Shown: positions 7,183-18,488, counted from the first letter of the stretch. The stretch: 53,916 bases of DNA from Coriobacteriia bacterium (GCA_025361335.1 JANYAK010000047.1:1-53916); one strand, 5' to 3'. A program made the numbers and translations. The notes: generated from the letters alone by a model not told the origin.

Positions 7183-8472
7183 TCAGCTCACCGGATCGCC
7201 GAAGTAGCCCCAGTACAGTCGCCAGAACGAGGTGGCTCCGGCGAAGTGCGGTGTGTAGCGGTACAGCGAATGGGTCGACGCGTTGGAGGGGTAGACGGCG
7301 GCGTGGTCTATCGCGAGAGCGATACCCGAGCGCCACCCGGCGCGGTTCTTGATCATGACCCGCGCGCCCTCCCATATCTGGTTGCCGAACCCCTTGTAGC
7401 GGTCGATGGTGTACGACTCGGCCTTGCCGCAGCCCAGCGCCCAGTCAAGCGCGTACTGGCTGGGAGACGGCCTCGAGATGAGGGACTGCTCCTTCTGGAG
7501 CGTTGCGAGGATCACCTTCGGGCTCACCCCGTGGTAGACGCAGGCCTCCGCGATCATGGCCGCGGCCGACTTTCGGGCCCCGTTGTGATCCGCGCCCACG
7601 TAATCCTTGAGATCGCCGGACTGGGCGTTCAGGAAACCTTGGATGGCCTCCGCGGACATGGACCCGGCGGCCAAGAATTTCGCATCCGAGATCACCGTGT
7701 TCGGGGCGAACGGCACGGGAGGTTTCGTGCCCCCGCCCGTCCAACCCGCTTCCGCCGCCGCCGCGGCCGCCGCGGCCGCCGCTTCTTCCTGCTGGCGCAC
7801 GAGCAGCGAGATGTCGGCGGTCAGCGACCGCAGGAGCGTGTCCTGCCGAGCGACCGCGGACTCGATCTGGAGCTTGCGCGCCTCGGCTTCCTGGCGCAGC
7901 ACGCTGAGGTCGGACTCGCGCTTCTCCTGCTGCACCTTGAGTCCTTCGCTCTCGGCCCGCGCCATGACGACGCCCTCGAGCAGCCGCGAGTCGTTGTCCT
8001 GGATGAGCACGATCAGGTCCATGCGGTCCAGCAGGTCCTGCATCGAGCGCGTGCCAAGCAGCACCTCGAGCTCGTCGAACTCGCCGGACTTGTAGATGTC
8101 CACGGCCCGAGCGTCGAGCCGGGCCTGGCCCTCGGACACCTGGGCGTCGAGCTCGGCGAGCCGGTCCCGCGTGATCGTGAGGTCCTGCCGCAGAGACTCG
8201 AGGTCGGCGGTGACCCGGTCGAACGCGGCGTAGCCCGACGCCAGGTCGGACCGCATCTGACTGAGCTGGGCCTCCGCCGCAGAGGCCTGGGCCTGCTTCG
8301 CGCGGATGGTAGCCGAAAGACCGGTCGCACTCGAGGGCGCCGCTGCCGCCGTGGCGGGAATCGGCATGGCGGAAAGGACGAACCATGCCGCCGCCGCGAT
8401 GACCAGCCACGCGCACCCGACGAGCCACGCCGGGAAGGTGCGGCGCCTGCTCTGCCTGCTGTGCCGGGGCAT
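7183..8472 (-). CDS. Secreted coiled-coil protein with C-terminal lysozyme-like domain
   Basis: 429 residues. A basic N-terminus and one hydrophobic helix (about 15-43, ending ATAAAA) act as signal or anchor. Residues about 50-235 form a long heptad coiled coil like that of PcsB/CwlO-type cell-separation proteins. An alanine run and a short GGG/proline linker lead to a globular domain (about 255-429) with ACVYHGVSPKVILATLQKEQSLI, which resembles the helix carrying the catalytic Glu of lysozyme-like transglycosylases. It starts 4 bases after gatB, so it is read from the gat operon. Peptidoglycan cleavage is inference. Confidence 0.7.
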   Translation of the reverse strand: MPRHSRQSRRRTFPAWLVGCAWLVIAAAAWFVLSAMPIPATAAAAPSSATGLSATIRAKQAQASAAEAQLSQMRSDLASGYAAFDRVTADLESLRQDLTITRDRLAELDAQVSEGQARLDARAVDIYKSGEFDELEVLLGTRSMQDLLDRMDLIVLIQDNDSRLLEGVVMARAESEGLKVQQEKRESDLSVLRQEAEARKLQIESAVARQDTLLRSLTADISLLVRQQEEAAAAAAAAAAEAGWTGGGTKPPVPFAPNTVISDAKFLAAGSMSAEAIQGFLNAQSGDLKDYVGADHNGARKSAAAMIAEACVYHGVSPKVILATLQKEQSLISRPSPSQYALDWALGCGKAESYTIDRYKGFGNQIWEGARVMIKNRAGWRSGIALAIDHAAVYPSNASTHSLYRYTPHFAGATSFWRLYWGYFGDPVS

Positions 8473-8476
8473 GCTC

Positions 8477-10024
8477 CTAGGCGTCCAATCTCGCGTGCAG
8501 AATCTCGTTCACGACCGCGGGATTGGCCTGTCCGCCCATCTCCCGCATCACCGCGCCCACGAAGAAGCCGAGCAGACCGTGCTTGCCCGCGCGGTATTCG
8601 GCGACCTGCGCCGCATTGGAGGCGAGCACGCGGTCCACGACCTCCTCGATGGCCCCGCTGTCCGAGACCTGCCGCATGCCGAGCCGGTCGATGATCTGCC
8701 GGGGCTTCTCGCCCGTGGCGACCATCTCGGCGAACACCTCCTTGGCCTGCTTGCCCGATATGGTGCCGTCGTCCACGAGCTGGATCAGCCGCGCGAGCTT
8801 GCGCGGGCCCACGTCGGCGTCCGTCGGGGTGGATCCCGCGGCGTTGAGATATGCGGAGAAGTCGCCCAGCACGAGGTTCGCGGCGGCCCTGGCCAGCGGC
8901 ACCCCGACGCCCTCGACGACCTGCTCGAAGTAGTCGCCCAGCTCGAGGTCGCCCGAGAGCACCGCCGCGTCGTGCTTCGGCAGGCCGTATTCGGCCATGT
9001 AGCGCGAGCCGCGAGCGTCGGGCAGCTCGGGCAGCCGCGCCCGGAGCCGGTCGATGTACTCGTCGTCGAAGGTGAACGGGACCATGTCGGGTTCCGGGAA
9101 GTAACGGTAGTCGTGCGCGTACTCCTTCGAGCGAAGGCTCGACGTGCGCTTCTTGCCCGCGTCCCAGTGCCGGGTCTCCTGGTCGATCGTCCCGCCCGCG
9201 TCGAGCACGTCGCCCTGACGCAGGATCTCGTAGGCCAGGGCGTCGTGCAGCGCCTTGAACGAGTTCATGTTCTTGACCTCGGCCTTGACGCCGAACTCGA
9301 TGTCTCCTCGCCGGCGCAGCGACACGTTGGCGTCGACGCGCATGGAGCCCTCCTCCATGTTGCAGTCGGAGACTCCGAGCGTGAGGAATACGAGCCGCAC
9401 CTTCTGCGCGAACCTGCGCGCTTCCTCCGGCGTGCGGATCTCCGGTTCGGAGACCAGCTCCATGAGCGCCGTCCCGGCCCGGTTGAAGTCGACGAGGCTG
9501 TGCGTCGCGCCGGCGATGCGGCCCTCGCTGCCGCCGACGTGGACCATCTTGCCGGTGTCCTCTTCGAGGTGGATGCGCGTGATGCCGATGCGCGTGGTGT
9601 ACGTGCCGTCGGGATCGGCCCCCACAGCGGCGCGGTCGAGTCGCTGGGCGCAGCCGTCGCCGTCGATCTCGACGTTGACGCCGCCGCCGACACAGAACGG
9701 CAGGTCGTACTGCGATATCTGGTAGTCCTTCGGCATGTCGGGATAGAAATAGTTCTTGCGATGGAACTGGCTCCACCGACTGATACGGCAGTCCAGCGCG
9801 AGGCCTGCCAGGATCGTCGCCTCGACCGCGGACTCGTTGGGAACGGGCAACGCGCCGGGCATGCCGAGGCACACCGGGCACACGCGAGTGTTGGACTCGC
9901 CCCCGAACTGAACCGGGCAGCCGCAGAACATCTTGGTGTTGAGGCTCGTCAGCTCGGTATGGATCTCGAGCCCGATGACGGCCTCCCACGACTCGAGCAC
10001 GGTCGTCAGGCGGTCCTTGGACAC
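8477..10024 (-). CDS. gatB: Asp-tRNA(Asn)/Glu-tRNA(Gln) amidotransferase subunit B
   Basis: The 515-residue subunit binds mischarged tRNA and phosphorylates its side chain before amidation with ammonia channelled from GatA. Motifs seen: GLEIHTEL at the start, the zinc cysteines in MFCGCP and VCPVCLGMPG, YFYPDMPKDYQISQYD, and the helical/YqeY tail ending AVVNEILHARL. Length is slightly over the usual 475-500. It is the third gene of gatCAB. Confidence 0.97.
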   Translation of the reverse strand: MSKDRLTTVLESWEAVIGLEIHTELTSLNTKMFCGCPVQFGGESNTRVCPVCLGMPGALPVPNESAVEATILAGLALDCRISRWSQFHRKNYFYPDMPKDYQISQYDLPFCVGGGVNVEIDGDGCAQRLDRAAVGADPDGTYTTRIGITRIHLEEDTGKMVHVGGSEGRIAGATHSLVDFNRAGTALMELVSEPEIRTPEEARRFAQKVRLVFLTLGVSDCNMEEGSMRVDANVSLRRRGDIEFGVKAEVKNMNSFKALHDALAYEILRQGDVLDAGGTIDQETRHWDAGKKRTSSLRSKEYAHDYRYFPEPDMVPFTFDDEYIDRLRARLPELPDARGSRYMAEYGLPKHDAAVLSGDLELGDYFEQVVEGVGVPLARAAANLVLGDFSAYLNAAGSTPTDADVGPRKLARLIQLVDDGTISGKQAKEVFAEMVATGEKPRQIIDRLGMRQVSDSGAIEEVVDRVLASNAAQVAEYRAGKHGLLGFFVGAVMREMGGQANPAVVNEILHARLDA

Positions 10025-10152
10025 GCGGGGTCCTCCAGGCGGGAGCGGTGACGGTACCGCACGATTCTACCCGAGCGCGACGCGCGGCGGGGCCGCGGGC
10101 GCCCGGTGGCGGGGCCGGCCGATCAGCCCGTCAGCCAGTCGGCGACGCGAGC

Positions 10153-11634
10153 CTACACTCCCAGCGCCGACGCCAGCGGCGGCCGCATGTCGAGGGCGGC
10201 GGCCTTCTCGTACGAGTAGGCGGTTCGCATCAGCGTCGCCTCGTCGAAATGGCGCCCCATCAGGTGCAGCCCCACGGGCAGGCCATCGACCAGCCCGCAC
10301 GGCACCGAGACCGCGGGGATGCCCGCCAGGTTCACCGGGATCGTGTACACGTCGGACAAGTACATCGACACGGGATCGGACGACTTCTCGCCGATCTTGA
10401 ACGCCACGGTGGGCGACGTCGGAGTCACCAGCACGTCGTAGTCGCAAAACGCCTTCTCGAAGTCGCGGATGATCAGCGTCCGGACCTTCTGCGCCTGGCC
10501 GTAGTAGGCGTCGTAGTAGCCCGCCGATAGGGCGTAGGTGCCCAGCATGATGCGCCGGATGCTCTCGGGACCGAACCCCTCGGCCCGAGAGCGGAGGTAC
10601 AGGTCCATCACGTCCTCGGCGCCCTCGGCCCGATGCCCGTACCGGATGCCATCGAATCGCGCCAGGTTCGACGACGCCTCCGCCGGACCGATGATGTAGT
10701 AGGCGGGCATGCCGTACATGCAGCTGGGCAAGTCGACCTCGCCCACCTCGGCGCCCAACCCCGCCAGGACCTCGACCGCGTCCATCGTGCACGCACGCAC
10801 GCGCGGGTCGCAGCCTTCCAGCGCCATGAGGTCGCGGACCACGCCGACGCGCAGCCCCTCGACGCCGTCACGCATCGTGGCGGCAAGGTCCTGCATCGGC
10901 ATGTCGACCGACGTCGCGTCCATCGGGTCCTTGCCGCAGATGACGTTCAGCGTGAGCGCGCACTCCTCGACCGTCTTGGAGAACGGCCCGATCTGGTCGA
11001 GAGAGGACGCGAACGCCACGACCCCGTAGCGGGAGACGCGCCCGTATGTGGGCTTCATCGCGACCGTGCCGGTGAGCGCTCCCGGCTGTCGGATCGACCC
11101 GCCGGTGTCGCTCCCGAGTGCCAGGACGGCCATGCCCGCGGACACCGCGGCAGCGCTGCCGCCCGACGACCCTCCGGGGACACGGTCGAGATCCCATGGG
11201 TTGTGCGTGGGACCGAACGCCGAGTTCTCGGTGGACGATCCGAACGCGAACTCGTCCATGTTGCACTTACCTACCGGCACGGCGCCCGCGTCGAGCATCC
11301 GGCGCACCGCTGTGCAGTCGTAGACCGACGAGTAGCTCTCGAGGATCAGCGACGAGCACGAGGTGTTCGTGCCGCGCAGGTTCATGTTGTCCTTGAACGC
11401 GACGGGCACTCCAGCCAGCGGCGGAAGCGGCTCGCCCGCCGCGGCAAGATCGTCTACGCGGGCCGCGGCGTCCAGCGCCAGCCCGGCCGTGACCTCGTTG
11501 AACGCGTGCACGTCGCCCTCCAGAGCTGCGATGCGCGCGAGCGCGGACTCGGCCATGTCGGTGGCGGTGAAGTCCCCGGCCGCGATGCCGTCGCGGATGC
11601 GCCCGGCGGTCAGTGTGGAGAGGTCGTGTGTCAT
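10153..11634 (-). CDS. gatA: Asp-tRNA(Asn)/Glu-tRNA(Gln) amidotransferase subunit A
   Basis: The 493-residue amidase subunit releases ammonia from glutamine. The Ser-cisSer-Lys triad is present: K81 (VAFKDN), S156 (PGGSSGGS) and S180 (SDTGGSIRQPG), each two residues beyond the S. aureus positions as I recall them. It starts 9 bases after gatC and is followed by gatB after a GC-rich 128-base gap. A genome relying on GatCAB usually lacks GlnRS and sometimes AsnRS. Confidence 0.97.
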   Translation of the reverse strand: MTHDLSTLTAGRIRDGIAAGDFTATDMAESALARIAALEGDVHAFNEVTAGLALDAAARVDDLAAAGEPLPPLAGVPVAFKDNMNLRGTNTSCSSLILESYSSVYDCTAVRRMLDAGAVPVGKCNMDEFAFGSSTENSAFGPTHNPWDLDRVPGGSSGGSAAAVSAGMAVLALGSDTGGSIRQPGALTGTVAMKPTYGRVSRYGVVAFASSLDQIGPFSKTVEECALTLNVICGKDPMDATSVDMPMQDLAATMRDGVEGLRVGVVRDLMALEGCDPRVRACTMDAVEVLAGLGAEVGEVDLPSCMYGMPAYYIIGPAEASSNLARFDGIRYGHRAEGAEDVMDLYLRSRAEGFGPESIRRIMLGTYALSAGYYDAYYGQAQKVRTLIIRDFEKAFCDYDVLVTPTSPTVAFKIGEKSSDPVSMYLSDVYTIPVNLAGIPAVSVPCGLVDGLPVGLHLMGRHFDEATLMRTAYSYEKAAALDMRPPLASALGV

Positions 11635-11643
11635 CTCGTCGCC

Positions 11644-11931
11644 TTACCCGCCGAACTTCGGGATCAGGAAGGCGCCATCCTGCTGCTCAGGAGCGTTGCG
11701 CAGGGCCTCCGAGCGCGGAAGACAGGGGCGCACGACGTCCGGTCGCGTCACGTTGGTGATCGCCGCCGCGTGGGTCGTGGGCTCGACTCCGGTCAGGTCG
11801 AGGGCCTGGATCCGATCGATCTGCACGAGGATGTCGTTGAGCTCGACCTGGAGCTCGGCGACCTGCTCGTCGCGCAGTCCAAGGCGGGCGAGCGTCGCGA
11901 CGTGACGTACCTGCTCTTCGGAGATAGCCAT
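11644..11931 (-). CDS. gatC: Asp-tRNA(Asn)/Glu-tRNA(Gln) amidotransferase subunit C
   Basis: A 95-residue clamp protein that wraps GatA and holds it to GatB. Typical opening (EEQVRHVATLARLGLRDEQV), central LNDILVQIDRIQALD and closing DGAFLIPKFGG. It is the first gene of gatCAB, and the sequence upstream offers a ribosome site (AAAGGA) ahead of ATG 11931. Confidence 0.95.
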   Translation of the reverse strand: MAISEEQVRHVATLARLGLRDEQVAELQVELNDILVQIDRIQALDLTGVEPTTHAAAITNVTRPDVVRPCLPRSEALRNAPEQQDGAFLIPKFGG

Positions 11932-12021
11932 CGTGCGGAGGGTCCTTTCAAGACAGCGCGCGGACCTCGCGGCGCGCGCGGGACGACGAACATCATACCC
12001 GACGCGGTGAGGCGCCCGCCC

Positions 12022-12990
12022 TTACGTCCGAGCCGCGATCAGGAACGCGGGCAGGACGATCACCGCGTTGTACAGGACATGCAGCCCGACGGCCGGCCAC
12101 AGGCTGCGGCGGTCCGAGGCGAGCCGTCCCAGCGCCAGTCCGAGGAACGTGAGCGGGACGAAGGACCACAGGCTCCCGTGCAAGGTCGCGAACATCAGCG
12201 CGGAGATCGCTATCCCCCACCATCGCCCGATGCGCGCCTGAAGCGCGGTCAGCACCACTCCCCGCAGCAGCAGCTCCTCGACCACGGGTCCGAGCAGCAC
12301 GACGACCAGCACCGTGAGGATCATCCCCGCCGCGTCGGACCCGAACAGCTGGGTCAGGCTGGGGCTGTCCGACGCGGGCGGTCGCCATCCCGCCGAGATG
12401 GCCGCGGCCCGGTACAGCATCGAGAAGAGCCACGTGGCCGCGAGCATCGACAGGCCGAGGGGCACCGACAGCAGGTCGGGGGGCGCGTCAAGGCGGTACG
12501 CCGCGGCGAAGCGCACGCCGCGGCGTCCCGCGAGCAGGAGGAGGACGGCGATCTCCGCGACGTAGTACAGCGCGAGGGCTCCGCCCTTCGCGAGCATGGT
12601 GCCGTCCGTTGCGAGCGAACGGACCGTCCCGGACGCGAGCACCATCTGCATGGCCGCCTGCAGGGCGACCGCGACCACGAGCACGACGGCCGCTTCGGGC
12701 AGGGTCCAGCGGACGCGCGGGTCGGCCTGCGAGGAGGCGCCGGCTCCTATCACCAGCCCACCGCTCGGAACCTTCGCGGCACCGGACGCCGCCGGGGCGC
12801 CTCCCCGCGACTCGATGGCGCCACGGTCGCAGACGTCGATGCACTTCCCACACCCGTCGCACAGCGACCAGTCGACGTAGATGTAGTTCGGTCCCGGACG
12901 GATGGCGTGCTGCCGGCAGACGGTGGCGCAACGCCCGCAGGCATCGCAGTCGACGGGGTGGAGGGTGAGTGTGGGGCGCTGAAGCGGCAT
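12022..12990 (-). CDS. Fusion of a 2x[4Fe-4S] ferredoxin domain with a CPBP-family membrane protease
   Basis: 322 residues. The N-terminus holds two complete ferredoxin motifs (C15-C18-C21-C25 and C44-C47-C50-C54). After a glycine/alanine linker (about 62-90) come six to eight membrane helices with the CPBP (CAAX-protease/bacteriocin-processing) signature: EELLLRG with E238, E239 and R243, FATLHGS with H271, and HVLYNAV with H304 and N308. All expected catalytic residues are present, so the protease part looks active. CPBP proteins are usually stand-alone; a redox domain ahead of one is unusual and suggests electron-linked control or membrane tethering of a ferredoxin. It stands alone between gatC and ligA. 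Confidence 0.85.
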   Translation of the reverse strand: MPLQRPTLTLHPVDCDACGRCATVCRQHAIRPGPNYIYVDWSLCDGCGKCIDVCDRGAIESRGGAPAASGAAKVPSGGLVIGAGASSQADPRVRWTLPEAAVVLVVAVALQAAMQMVLASGTVRSLATDGTMLAKGGALALYYVAEIAVLLLLAGRRGVRFAAAYRLDAPPDLLSVPLGLSMLAATWLFSMLYRAAAISAGWRPPASDSPSLTQLFGSDAAGMILTVLVVVLLGPVVEELLLRGVVLTALQARIGRWWGIAISALMFATLHGSLWSFVPLTFLGLALGRLASDRRSLWPAVGLHVLYNAVIVLPAFLIAART

Positions 12991-13055
12991 GCCCCCATGG
13001 TAGCCGCTTCCGGGTCCCGCGCGCCGGTTCGGACCCGCCCGGCCGACCCACCCAC

Positions 13056-15173
<2,118 letters not shown>

Positions 15174-15467
15174 TTACGCCTCTTCCTTCAACTTCTGCAC
15201 GTGGACGTCGTTGACCGAGTAGACGATCACTTCAGGCACGAAACGATTGAGCCGCTCGGCCTCGTAGATCCACACGTCGGTGAGCGCCACCTTGAAGTAG
15301 GCGCCCCCGCCGGCGACCACCGGCTCCACCTCGACCTCGTTGGCAAGGTAGGCACGCAGTTCGGTCTCCACGTAGTAGTTGAACATCCGCGCCGCGTCGC
15401 GGTACTCGTCATACAACTTGATGCGCAGCTGCGCCTCTCGCATGTCCAGTTCGTCGATGTCGTCCAT
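15174..15467 (-). CDS. DUF2469-family protein
   Basis: 97 residues matching the actinobacterial DUF2469 pattern: IKLYDEYRDAARMFNYYVETELRAYLANEVEV in the middle (split across positions about 12-42), then YFKVALTDVWIYE and a closing VNDVHVQKLKEE. Function unknown. ATG 15467 with GAGGGG upstream fits the family's start better than an ATG ten codons earlier. It is co-transcribed with ligA. The family is a good hint that the host is an actinobacterium. Confidence 0.8.
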   Translation of the reverse strand: MDDIDELDMREAQLRIKLYDEYRDAARMFNYYVETELRAYLANEVEVEPVVAGGGAYFKVALTDVWIYEAERLNRFVPEVIVYSVNDVHVQKLKEEA

Positions 15468-15602
15468 GCCATCCCCCTCGTCGGGCGGTTCGTGCATCGG
15501 TTACAGGGCCGCCTCGCGTGCACTGCTCGCGACGCTCCTGCGCGCCTGTGGGCGCTTCCTTCGTATCTTATCCGTTCGGACGGCATTACCGACCTCGCCG
15601 CC

Positions 15603-16334
15603 TCACCCCTCGATCGAGACGAGCCTCGCGCACCCCCATGCTCCCATCGCGTCGCCCACGACCGCCACGAGGCCCAGGACCCCATCGATGCCTCTGACCG
15701 CGTCCATCGCCCTCTGGATGTCGGACGGCGAATGGATGCGATTGCCGAGCGCGCTTGCGACCGCGTCTGCCAGCGCGCCCGTCCGGGCGACGACGCACGC
15801 CGCGTCGGCCCGCCCGAGTGAGACCGACGGGCCGACCGTCGCCGACGACGTGCACACGGCGACAGGCAGCATCTCGGCGGGGATGACCACGCCCACGCGT
15901 CCCGTGATCGGGGACGGCCCCGCGTGCACTGACACGACGCGCTCCGTCGAGCCCACCATGAAGATGTCGCCGCCGTTCTCCACGATGACCTCGTCGGATA
16001 GCTGCGCGAGCCCGCGCGCGACCCTCTCGGCGATAGCGCCCGCCACGGCAGCCATCGGGCCCACGTCCGCACGGGCTGCCGCCTCCGCCATCTCGCGCAC
16101 GATCGCCGGCGCGTCGGCGGGGACCTCGAACGGCACGAACGACTCGACGAACCGTCGATGCCCCGCCACGAAACCGTCGATGTCGGCCCGCGCTGCTTCC
16201 ACGAGCGAGATGGCCTGCGCGGTGAGATCCCCGCGCGCGGCTATCTGAAGGTCCGTCTCGCGTACGACGACCCGGAACGTGACTAGACCGGCCGGCTCGA
16301 CCGAGCGCCGGTACGTGCGAGGCTCGTACACCAT
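15603..16334 (-). CDS. UPF0280 family protein (COG2122, ApbE-like)
   Basis: About 243 residues with the UPF0280 pattern: an opening like YEPRTYRR, DLQIAARGDLTAQA, GPMAAVAGAIAERVARGL, and VENGGDIFMVGS, the loop shared with ApbE-type flavin transferases. It continues through GRVGVVIPAEM, CTSSATVGPSVSLGRADAACVVA and ADAVASALGNRI. The biochemical role is unproven. I recall that the methanogen COG2122 protein was linked to homocysteine synthesis at low sulfide; here HcyBio and NIL genes lie about 11 kb away, which agrees. It is divergent from the diguanylate cyclase gene, sharing a 99-base promoter region. Confidence 0.85.
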   Translation of the reverse strand: MVYEPRTYRRSVEPAGLVTFRVVVRETDLQIAARGDLTAQAISLVEAARADIDGFVAGHRRFVESFVPFEVPADAPAIVREMAEAAARADVGPMAAVAGAIAERVARGLAQLSDEVIVENGGDIFMVGSTERVVSVHAGPSPITGRVGVVIPAEMLPVAVCTSSATVGPSVSLGRADAACVVARTGALADAVASALGNRIHSPSDIQRAMDAVRGIDGVLGLVAVVGDAMGAWGCARLVSIEG

Positions 16335-16433
16335 GACGTGATTGTCGGCCGCCCCGCAGCCCCCGGCAAGCGCCGACGCGCATGTGGGGAATATCCCTGT
16401 CGAACGTGCCGCCGGAAGCCGGGGGGAAAGACC

Positions 16434-17483
16434 GTGCGAAGCATCCTCGAACTGTCCATCCGGATGGACAACATCGCACAGCGCGCATATACCGCGATGT
16501 CGCGCGCGTGCACGGACACCACGGTGTCCGAGGTCCTTTCGCAGATGGCTGCCGAGGAAGGCGAGCACGTCGCGTGGTGGCGCGAGCTGCTCGAGGCCTG
16601 GGATAACGGCCTGCTGCCCGACATCTACGCCGACACCGGAGCGATCCACGAGCAGATGACGGAGATACTGGCGTCCCTGCAGGCGTCCATCCCGCCCGAT
16701 GGCCGTCCCCTTTCCGCGGACGAGGCCCTCTCCGCTTCGGTCGCGATCGAGTTCTTCATGCTGGATCCCGTGTTCGGCGACCTGCTCGACCTGGCCGAGC
16801 CCGCGATAGCGCGGCAACGACACGACGCGTACTCCCATCACATCGAGCGCCTCATCACGGCGGTCGAGATGCACTACGAGGGCTCCACGCTCGCCGGCTT
16901 CCTCGCCCGCGTCCTGCGGCGGTCTTGGCGGGAGAACAGGGCGCTGGCACAGTTCGCGACACGGGACATGCTGACCGGACTGTCGAACCGTCGCGCGTTC
17001 GGCCAGCGCCTCCGACAGTGGGCCGCGTGGTCGGCGCGCTACGGGAGGCCGCTGACCGTGATGCTGCTCGACATCGACGGCTTCAAGTCGGTCAACGACA
17101 CGCACGGGCATGCCGCAGGCGACCTCGTCCTGTCGGCCGTAGCCCGCGCGATCGAATCCACGACCCGCGCGTCCGACGTGGCCGCCCGGTATGGCGGCGA
17201 CGAGTTCGCCGTCCTGGCTCCCGAAACGGGTCCCGAGGATGCGCGCCTGCTCGCCAACCGGGTCCTGGCGAGCGTGCGCGATCTCGAAGTGGCGGTGGGC
17301 GACCACGGTGGCGTCGTGCGTCCGACGGTCAGCATCGGCCTCACGGTGACGATGGATCGTCCCGACTCCGATCCGCGCAGCACGGACGAGCTCCTCGCCT
17401 CGGCCGATCACGGCATGTACTCGGCGAAGCAGTCGGGCCGCGATCGGGTGTCGGACCCGATCCTGCTGCTCACGGCAGGCTAG
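16434..17483 (+). CDS. Diguanylate cyclase with N-terminal ferritin-like domain
   Basis: 349 residues from GTG 16434 (GGGGGGAAAG ribosome site). Residues about 4-150 are a helical ferritin/rubrerythrin-like bundle with ExxH-type motifs (AAEEGEHVAWW, HHIERLITAVEMH) that could bind a di-iron centre. Residues about 172-340 are a GGDEF domain with the intact active site RYGGDEF (254-258), DIDGFKSVND for metal and GTP, and a product-inhibition I-site RASD (245-248) five residues before GGDEF. It should make cyclic di-GMP with feedback. A ferritin-like sensor would couple this to oxygen or iron. No EAL domain or riboswitch for cyclic di-GMP was seen nearby. Confidence 0.85.
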   Translation: MRSILELSIRMDNIAQRAYTAMSRACTDTTVSEVLSQMAAEEGEHVAWWRELLEAWDNGLLPDIYADTGAIHEQMTEILASLQASIPPDGRPLSADEALSASVAIEFFMLDPVFGDLLDLAEPAIARQRHDAYSHHIERLITAVEMHYEGSTLAGFLARVLRRSWRENRALAQFATRDMLTGLSNRRAFGQRLRQWAAWSARYGRPLTVMLLDIDGFKSVNDTHGHAAGDLVLSAVARAIESTTRASDVAARYGGDEFAVLAPETGPEDARLLANRVLASVRDLEVAVGDHGGVVRPTVSIGLTVTMDRPDSDPRSTDELLASADHGMYSAKQSGRDRVSDPILLLTAG

Positions 17484-17538
17484 CGCGGGTCCCGAGGCGC
17501 GGGCTGCATGGCGCGGGCCCCGAGGCGCCGACTCTCAG
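17483..17538. repeat. Two imperfect 28-base tandem repeats between convergent genes
   Basis: GCGCGGG(T/C)CCCGAGGCGC begins both 17483-17510 and 17511-17538, and GCGCGGGCC starts again at 17539. The repeats fill the short gap between the stops of the diguanylate cyclase and lipA. No clear terminator hairpin with a T-run is seen. Confidence 0.45.
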
Positions 17539-18440
17539 GCGCGGGCCGTCCCCCGCGCGGCGGCTTCAGCAGCTACCTCGCCCGCGTGGTAGCTGCTGCG
17601 GACCAGCGGCGCCGACGCGACTCCCGAGAACCCGAGCCCGCGCGCGATGTCCGCATACGCGTCGAACTCGGACGGCTCGACGAACCTGCTGACCGGCAGA
17701 TGCCGAGCACTCGGGCGAAGGTACTGGCCGATGGTCACGATATCGACGCCAGCCCCGCGCAGGTCGGCCAGCACCTGGGCGACCTCGGCCGCCGTCTCCC
17801 CGAGCCCGAGCATCAGGCCGGACTTCGTCGGCATCTGGGGAACGGTGGCTCGCACACGGGCCAGGATGCCCAGCGACCTCTCATATCTGGCTCCCGGCCT
17901 GACGAGTGGGTACAGGCGCGGCACCGTCTCGACGTTGTGATTGAACACGTCGGGTCCCGCGGATGCGACGGTGTCGACCGCGCGCAGGTCTCCCCCGAAG
18001 TCGCTGGTCAGAACCTCGACTCGAGATCCCGGTACGGAGGCGCGAAGCTCGCGTATGACATCGACGAGATGGGACGCCCCCCCGTCGGGAAGATCGTCTC
18101 TGGTGACCGTCGTGATCACGACGTGTCGCAACCCCATACGCCGCGCCGCCTCGGCCACACGTCGCGGCTCGTCCGCGTCGAGCGGGCCGGGCTGCTCCGT
18201 GGTCACCGCGCAGAACCGGCAACCTCGCGTGCACGACTCGCCCATGACGAGGAAGGTGGCCGTCCCCGCCGCGTAGCACTCGCCGCGATTGGGGCACTTC
18301 GCTGAGCGGCAGACGGTACTCAGGCGCAGTTCGTCGAGCATCTCCGAGACCTCCGCGGAGCGGCCTGGAGCCGCGACAGGGCGTCGCATCCACGCGGGCA
18401 TACGCCGCGTGGCGGCATCAGGTCCGTGTTCGTAAGTCAT
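17535..18440 (-). CDS. lipA: Lipoyl synthase
   Basis: A 301-residue radical-SAM enzyme that inserts two sulfurs into octanoyl-protein. Both clusters are visible: the auxiliary CRSAKCPNRGEC (C-x4-C-x5-C) and the radical-SAM CTRGCRFC (C-x3-C-x2-C). Also VTRDDLPDGG, VFNHNVETVPRLYP, KSGLMLGLGE and RSSYHAG near the end with the conserved arginine-serine-serine. It follows lpd by 48 bases on the same strand. No lipoate-protein ligase or LipB is in the window. Confidence 0.97.
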   Translation of the reverse strand: MTYEHGPDAATRRMPAWMRRPVAAPGRSAEVSEMLDELRLSTVCRSAKCPNRGECYAAGTATFLVMGESCTRGCRFCAVTTEQPGPLDADEPRRVAEAARRMGLRHVVITTVTRDDLPDGGASHLVDVIRELRASVPGSRVEVLTSDFGGDLRAVDTVASAGPDVFNHNVETVPRLYPLVRPGARYERSLGILARVRATVPQMPTKSGLMLGLGETAAEVAQVLADLRGAGVDIVTIGQYLRPSARHLPVSRFVEPSEFDAYADIARGLGFSGVASAPLVRSSYHAGEVAAEAAARGTARA

Positions 18441-18488
18441 GCGGGCGATGATAGCACCGCGTGCCGGAGCCGCTTCGCGGCGAGACCG

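Noticed and set aside
6790-8694. Long plus-strand open frame opposite the coiled-coil protein and gatB
   Set aside because: High-GC shadow: rich in Arg, Ala, Gly and His without domains, while the opposite strand has recognisable proteins.
16335-17411. Minus-strand extension of the UPF0280 frame through the diguanylate cyclase gene
   Set aside because: The sequence beyond the ATG at 16334 is antisense to the conserved GGDEF domain and carries no motifs.
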